Source: Chloroflexi bacterium B3_Chlor
GTDB lineage: Bacteria > Chloroflexota > Anaerolineae > UBA7937 > B3-Chlor
Assembly (NCBI GenBank): GCA_005223035.1
Contig: NJBK01000029.1
Coordinates: 1 to 41,690, forward strand
DNA: 41,690 bases
Reading direction: 5' to 3'
Shown here piece by piece: positions 40,339-41,690 of this stretch (its first letter is position 1; the number at the start of each line of letters is the position of its first letter). Below the pieces are notes generated by a model. It was not told the origin of the DNA. It did not search any database and saw nothing but the letters and a program-made list of their open reading frames with translations. The translations under genes were made by a program, and so were the position numbers.

Positions 40339-41580
40339 ATGGATCTGGTTCGAACCACCGGTAGGATCGACGAACTGTTAGTGCGCGCGGCAGAAAAGTC
40401 ACTTTCCGAGCGACTTCTAGAAGACTACCAGAACGCGGGTACCCACGCGGATGAGGTAGATCCGGTGATGCCGATACGTCTATGTGGGCTGGCTCTGGAG
40501 GGCCTGTTATGCGGCGACTACATGGTTGATTCCGGGGGCAACCCGCTTGAAGAGCCGGTCACCGATAGGTCCGATGAGGAATACTGGAAGGACAGGCTCA
40601 ACCAGGCTAGGAAGTGGTGGGTGGACTACAAAGAAGACGTGGTGTATCTGGACAGTCTTACGCTTTCGCAGCTTCAAGAAGCAGCAGAGCTCCCGTCCAA
40701 GAATGCCGCGAGGCGATGGGCGCAGCGCATTTCAGAGAAGCTGCTCTTCAGAACTGTCGTCGTGGAAGCCATCGATGCGAGCATTGAGCTTCTCAAGAGC
40801 GGTTGGGAGACCGAGAAATCATGTCTTGCTCTCCGATCCGACGCAGTTGATTGGGTTGTGGGGAGATGTGTCCTTTCGGAAGAGGTAGCGACAGAAGCAA
40901 AGAAAGGCCAGATTTGCCTGGGTCTCAGGCCGAGCGAGCACTATTCTCTTGCGTATGGGTTGTACTCACCCACCGACAACACTACTCGCGTGAGGTGCGA
41001 ACTACGTCACCCTGACCCACTGGCGGCGATCATCATACGAAGGACCACCATTGTGCACGAGGCCGTTCACGCCGTCAGCATAGTGCAGACGGGATACGAC
41101 AATCTCGATCCGGCTGGAGACTGGACTTTCTTCGAGGGGTTGGCTGAGCTCTGCACACTGCATTACCTCAAGCAGAAGTTTGAGGAATCTGAAGATTGGC
41201 TGTACTTACCCCACTCTGCATATTATGAGCTCACGACACCCCCGCGGTACGTGGAGGCTCTTCGACGCATCGAGTCAATTTACGACTTAACCCGCGACTA
41301 CCGAATTCTATCTGCGCTCTTGAAAGTGGACCCTGGCAGCGTCTCTGTAGCAGACATCATCCAGCGCATCGAACGCGTAGTGAACGTTCTGGGTCGAGAG
41401 CTTGCAGCCGAGTTGTCGCATCGCGTCCTGGACAGTGTCCAAACCGACTTGGTCGCTCCTGTTCTCTACGTGGTAGGAGATCGATCTCGCGACGACTTGC
41501 TGGGCTTACTTACAGACTCCGCAGAAGCCTGGGAAGATCTCGCGGCAGCTGCCGCGAGTGCATGGTCTGCCCCCGCATAG
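40339..41580 (+). CDS. Uncharacterised protein with gluzincin-type HEXXH motif
   Basis: The protein has 413 residues; AGAGGAGGCACT precedes ATG 40339. There is no signal peptide or membrane helix, so probably cytosolic. Residues 240-244 are HEAVH inside TTIVHEAVHAVSIV, and 22 residues after the second His lies EGLAE (266-270), in FFEGLAELCTLHYL. His, His and Glu in that arrangement form a zinc site in gluzincin metallopeptidases. The N-terminal 200 residues are mainly helical and match nothing I know; the C-terminal part (330-413) is helical too. Zinc binding is inferred; the substrate is unknown. A consensus promoter and long leader precede it. Confidence 0.75.
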   Translation: MDLVRTTGRIDELLVRAAEKSLSERLLEDYQNAGTHADEVDPVMPIRLCGLALEGLLCGDYMVDSGGNPLEEPVTDRSDEEYWKDRLNQARKWWVDYKEDVVYLDSLTLSQLQEAAELPSKNAARRWAQRISEKLLFRTVVVEAIDASIELLKSGWETEKSCLALRSDAVDWVVGRCVLSEEVATEAKKGQICLGLRPSEHYSLAYGLYSPTDNTTRVRCELRHPDPLAAIIIRRTTIVHEAVHAVSIVQTGYDNLDPAGDWTFFEGLAELCTLHYLKQKFEESEDWLYLPHSAYYELTTPPRYVEALRRIESIYDLTRDYRILSALLKVDPGSVSVADIIQRIERVVNVLGRELAAELSHRVLDSVQTDLVAPVLYVVGDRSRDDLLGLLTDSAEAWEDLAAAAASAWSAPA

Positions 41581-41590
41581 GTAGGCGCGA

Positions 41591-41690
41591 CTAGTACTCG
41601 GCCTTGCTACGCTCCTTTAGCCCCTCAAGGAGAGATGAAGGCAAGCGGCGGCCTTCTCTGGCGTCTGCTTGGGATTCAATGCCTGCCCGC
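41591..41690 (-). CDS. Possible 3' end of a minus-strand gene cut by the window edge
   Basis: On the minus strand one frame is open from the window edge to a TAG at 41591-41593, about 32 residues (AGIESQADAREG, then RRLPSSLLEGLKERSKAEY at the end). Composition and helix-like ending look coding, and it would be convergent with the HEXXH gene, 11 bases away. Too short to name. It could equally be a chance open stretch. Confidence 0.35.
   Translation of the reverse strand, partial: RAGIESQADAREGRRLPSSLLEGLKERSKAEY

Overview
The window looks like a chromosomal segment of a Chloroflexota bacterium, probably Anaerolineae-like. This is an inference. It rests on GC-rich sequence, many lipoproteins whose lipobox is followed by a Thr/Pro-rich linker, a secreted bacterial serpin, and the general gene content. 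I see no rRNA, tRNA, CRISPR array, insertion sequence or phage gene, so apart from a few duplications and remnants this is core chromosome with an accessory left arm. TAG, TGA and TAA are all used as ordinary stops.

Left arm (1-8568, all minus strand): a surface-protein block. It holds a truncated DUF333 lipoprotein, a TolB/WD40-like propeller lipoprotein, two large paralogous repeat lipoproteins with a serpin gene between them, and two paralogous DUF4870 membrane proteins. Next comes a minus-strand metabolic run (8616-13456): an aspartate-carbamoyltransferase-like gene, a knotted (YgeW/acetylornithine-type) carbamoyltransferase, a decayed C-terminal remnant of a third carbamoyltransferase, a threonine-synthase-like enzyme and a second fold-type-II PLP enzyme. 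The combination recalls the ygeW/ygeX arrangement and may handle a carbamoylated amino acid.

Centre (13853-20860): DUF192 protein, acetoacetyl-CoA synthetase, an unannotated 34-residue membrane protein, an AIM24 protein, apt, and dnaA. A likely oriC follows dnaA directly, with two perfect DnaA boxes and an AT-rich tract; two more boxes lie 1.25 kb upstream of dnaA. Then come a phosphonate-type ABC transporter (phnD-hairpin-phnC-phnE) whose permease carries an unusual extracytoplasmic insert, and secD-secF behind a consensus promoter, SecD having a Thr/Pro-rich insert.

Right arm (26803-41690): two lipoproteins, a padR-MFS pair, pncC, a deoxyribosyltransferase-like protein and priA. A membrane-protein gene is cut by one in-frame TAG. 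A CPBP protease and two GIN-domain (DUF2807) lipoproteins alternate with small membrane proteins and a Yip1-like protein. The last gene-poor stretch (39486-40338) holds a candidate small RNA (promoter, three hairpins, terminator) and a strong consensus promoter with a structured leader in front of an unrecognised HEXXH metallopeptidase-like gene.

Best candidates for something new: the 39.6-40.3 kb RNA region with its HEXXH gene, the carbamoyltransferase/PLP cluster with its remnant, and the serpin framed by repeat lipoproteins.
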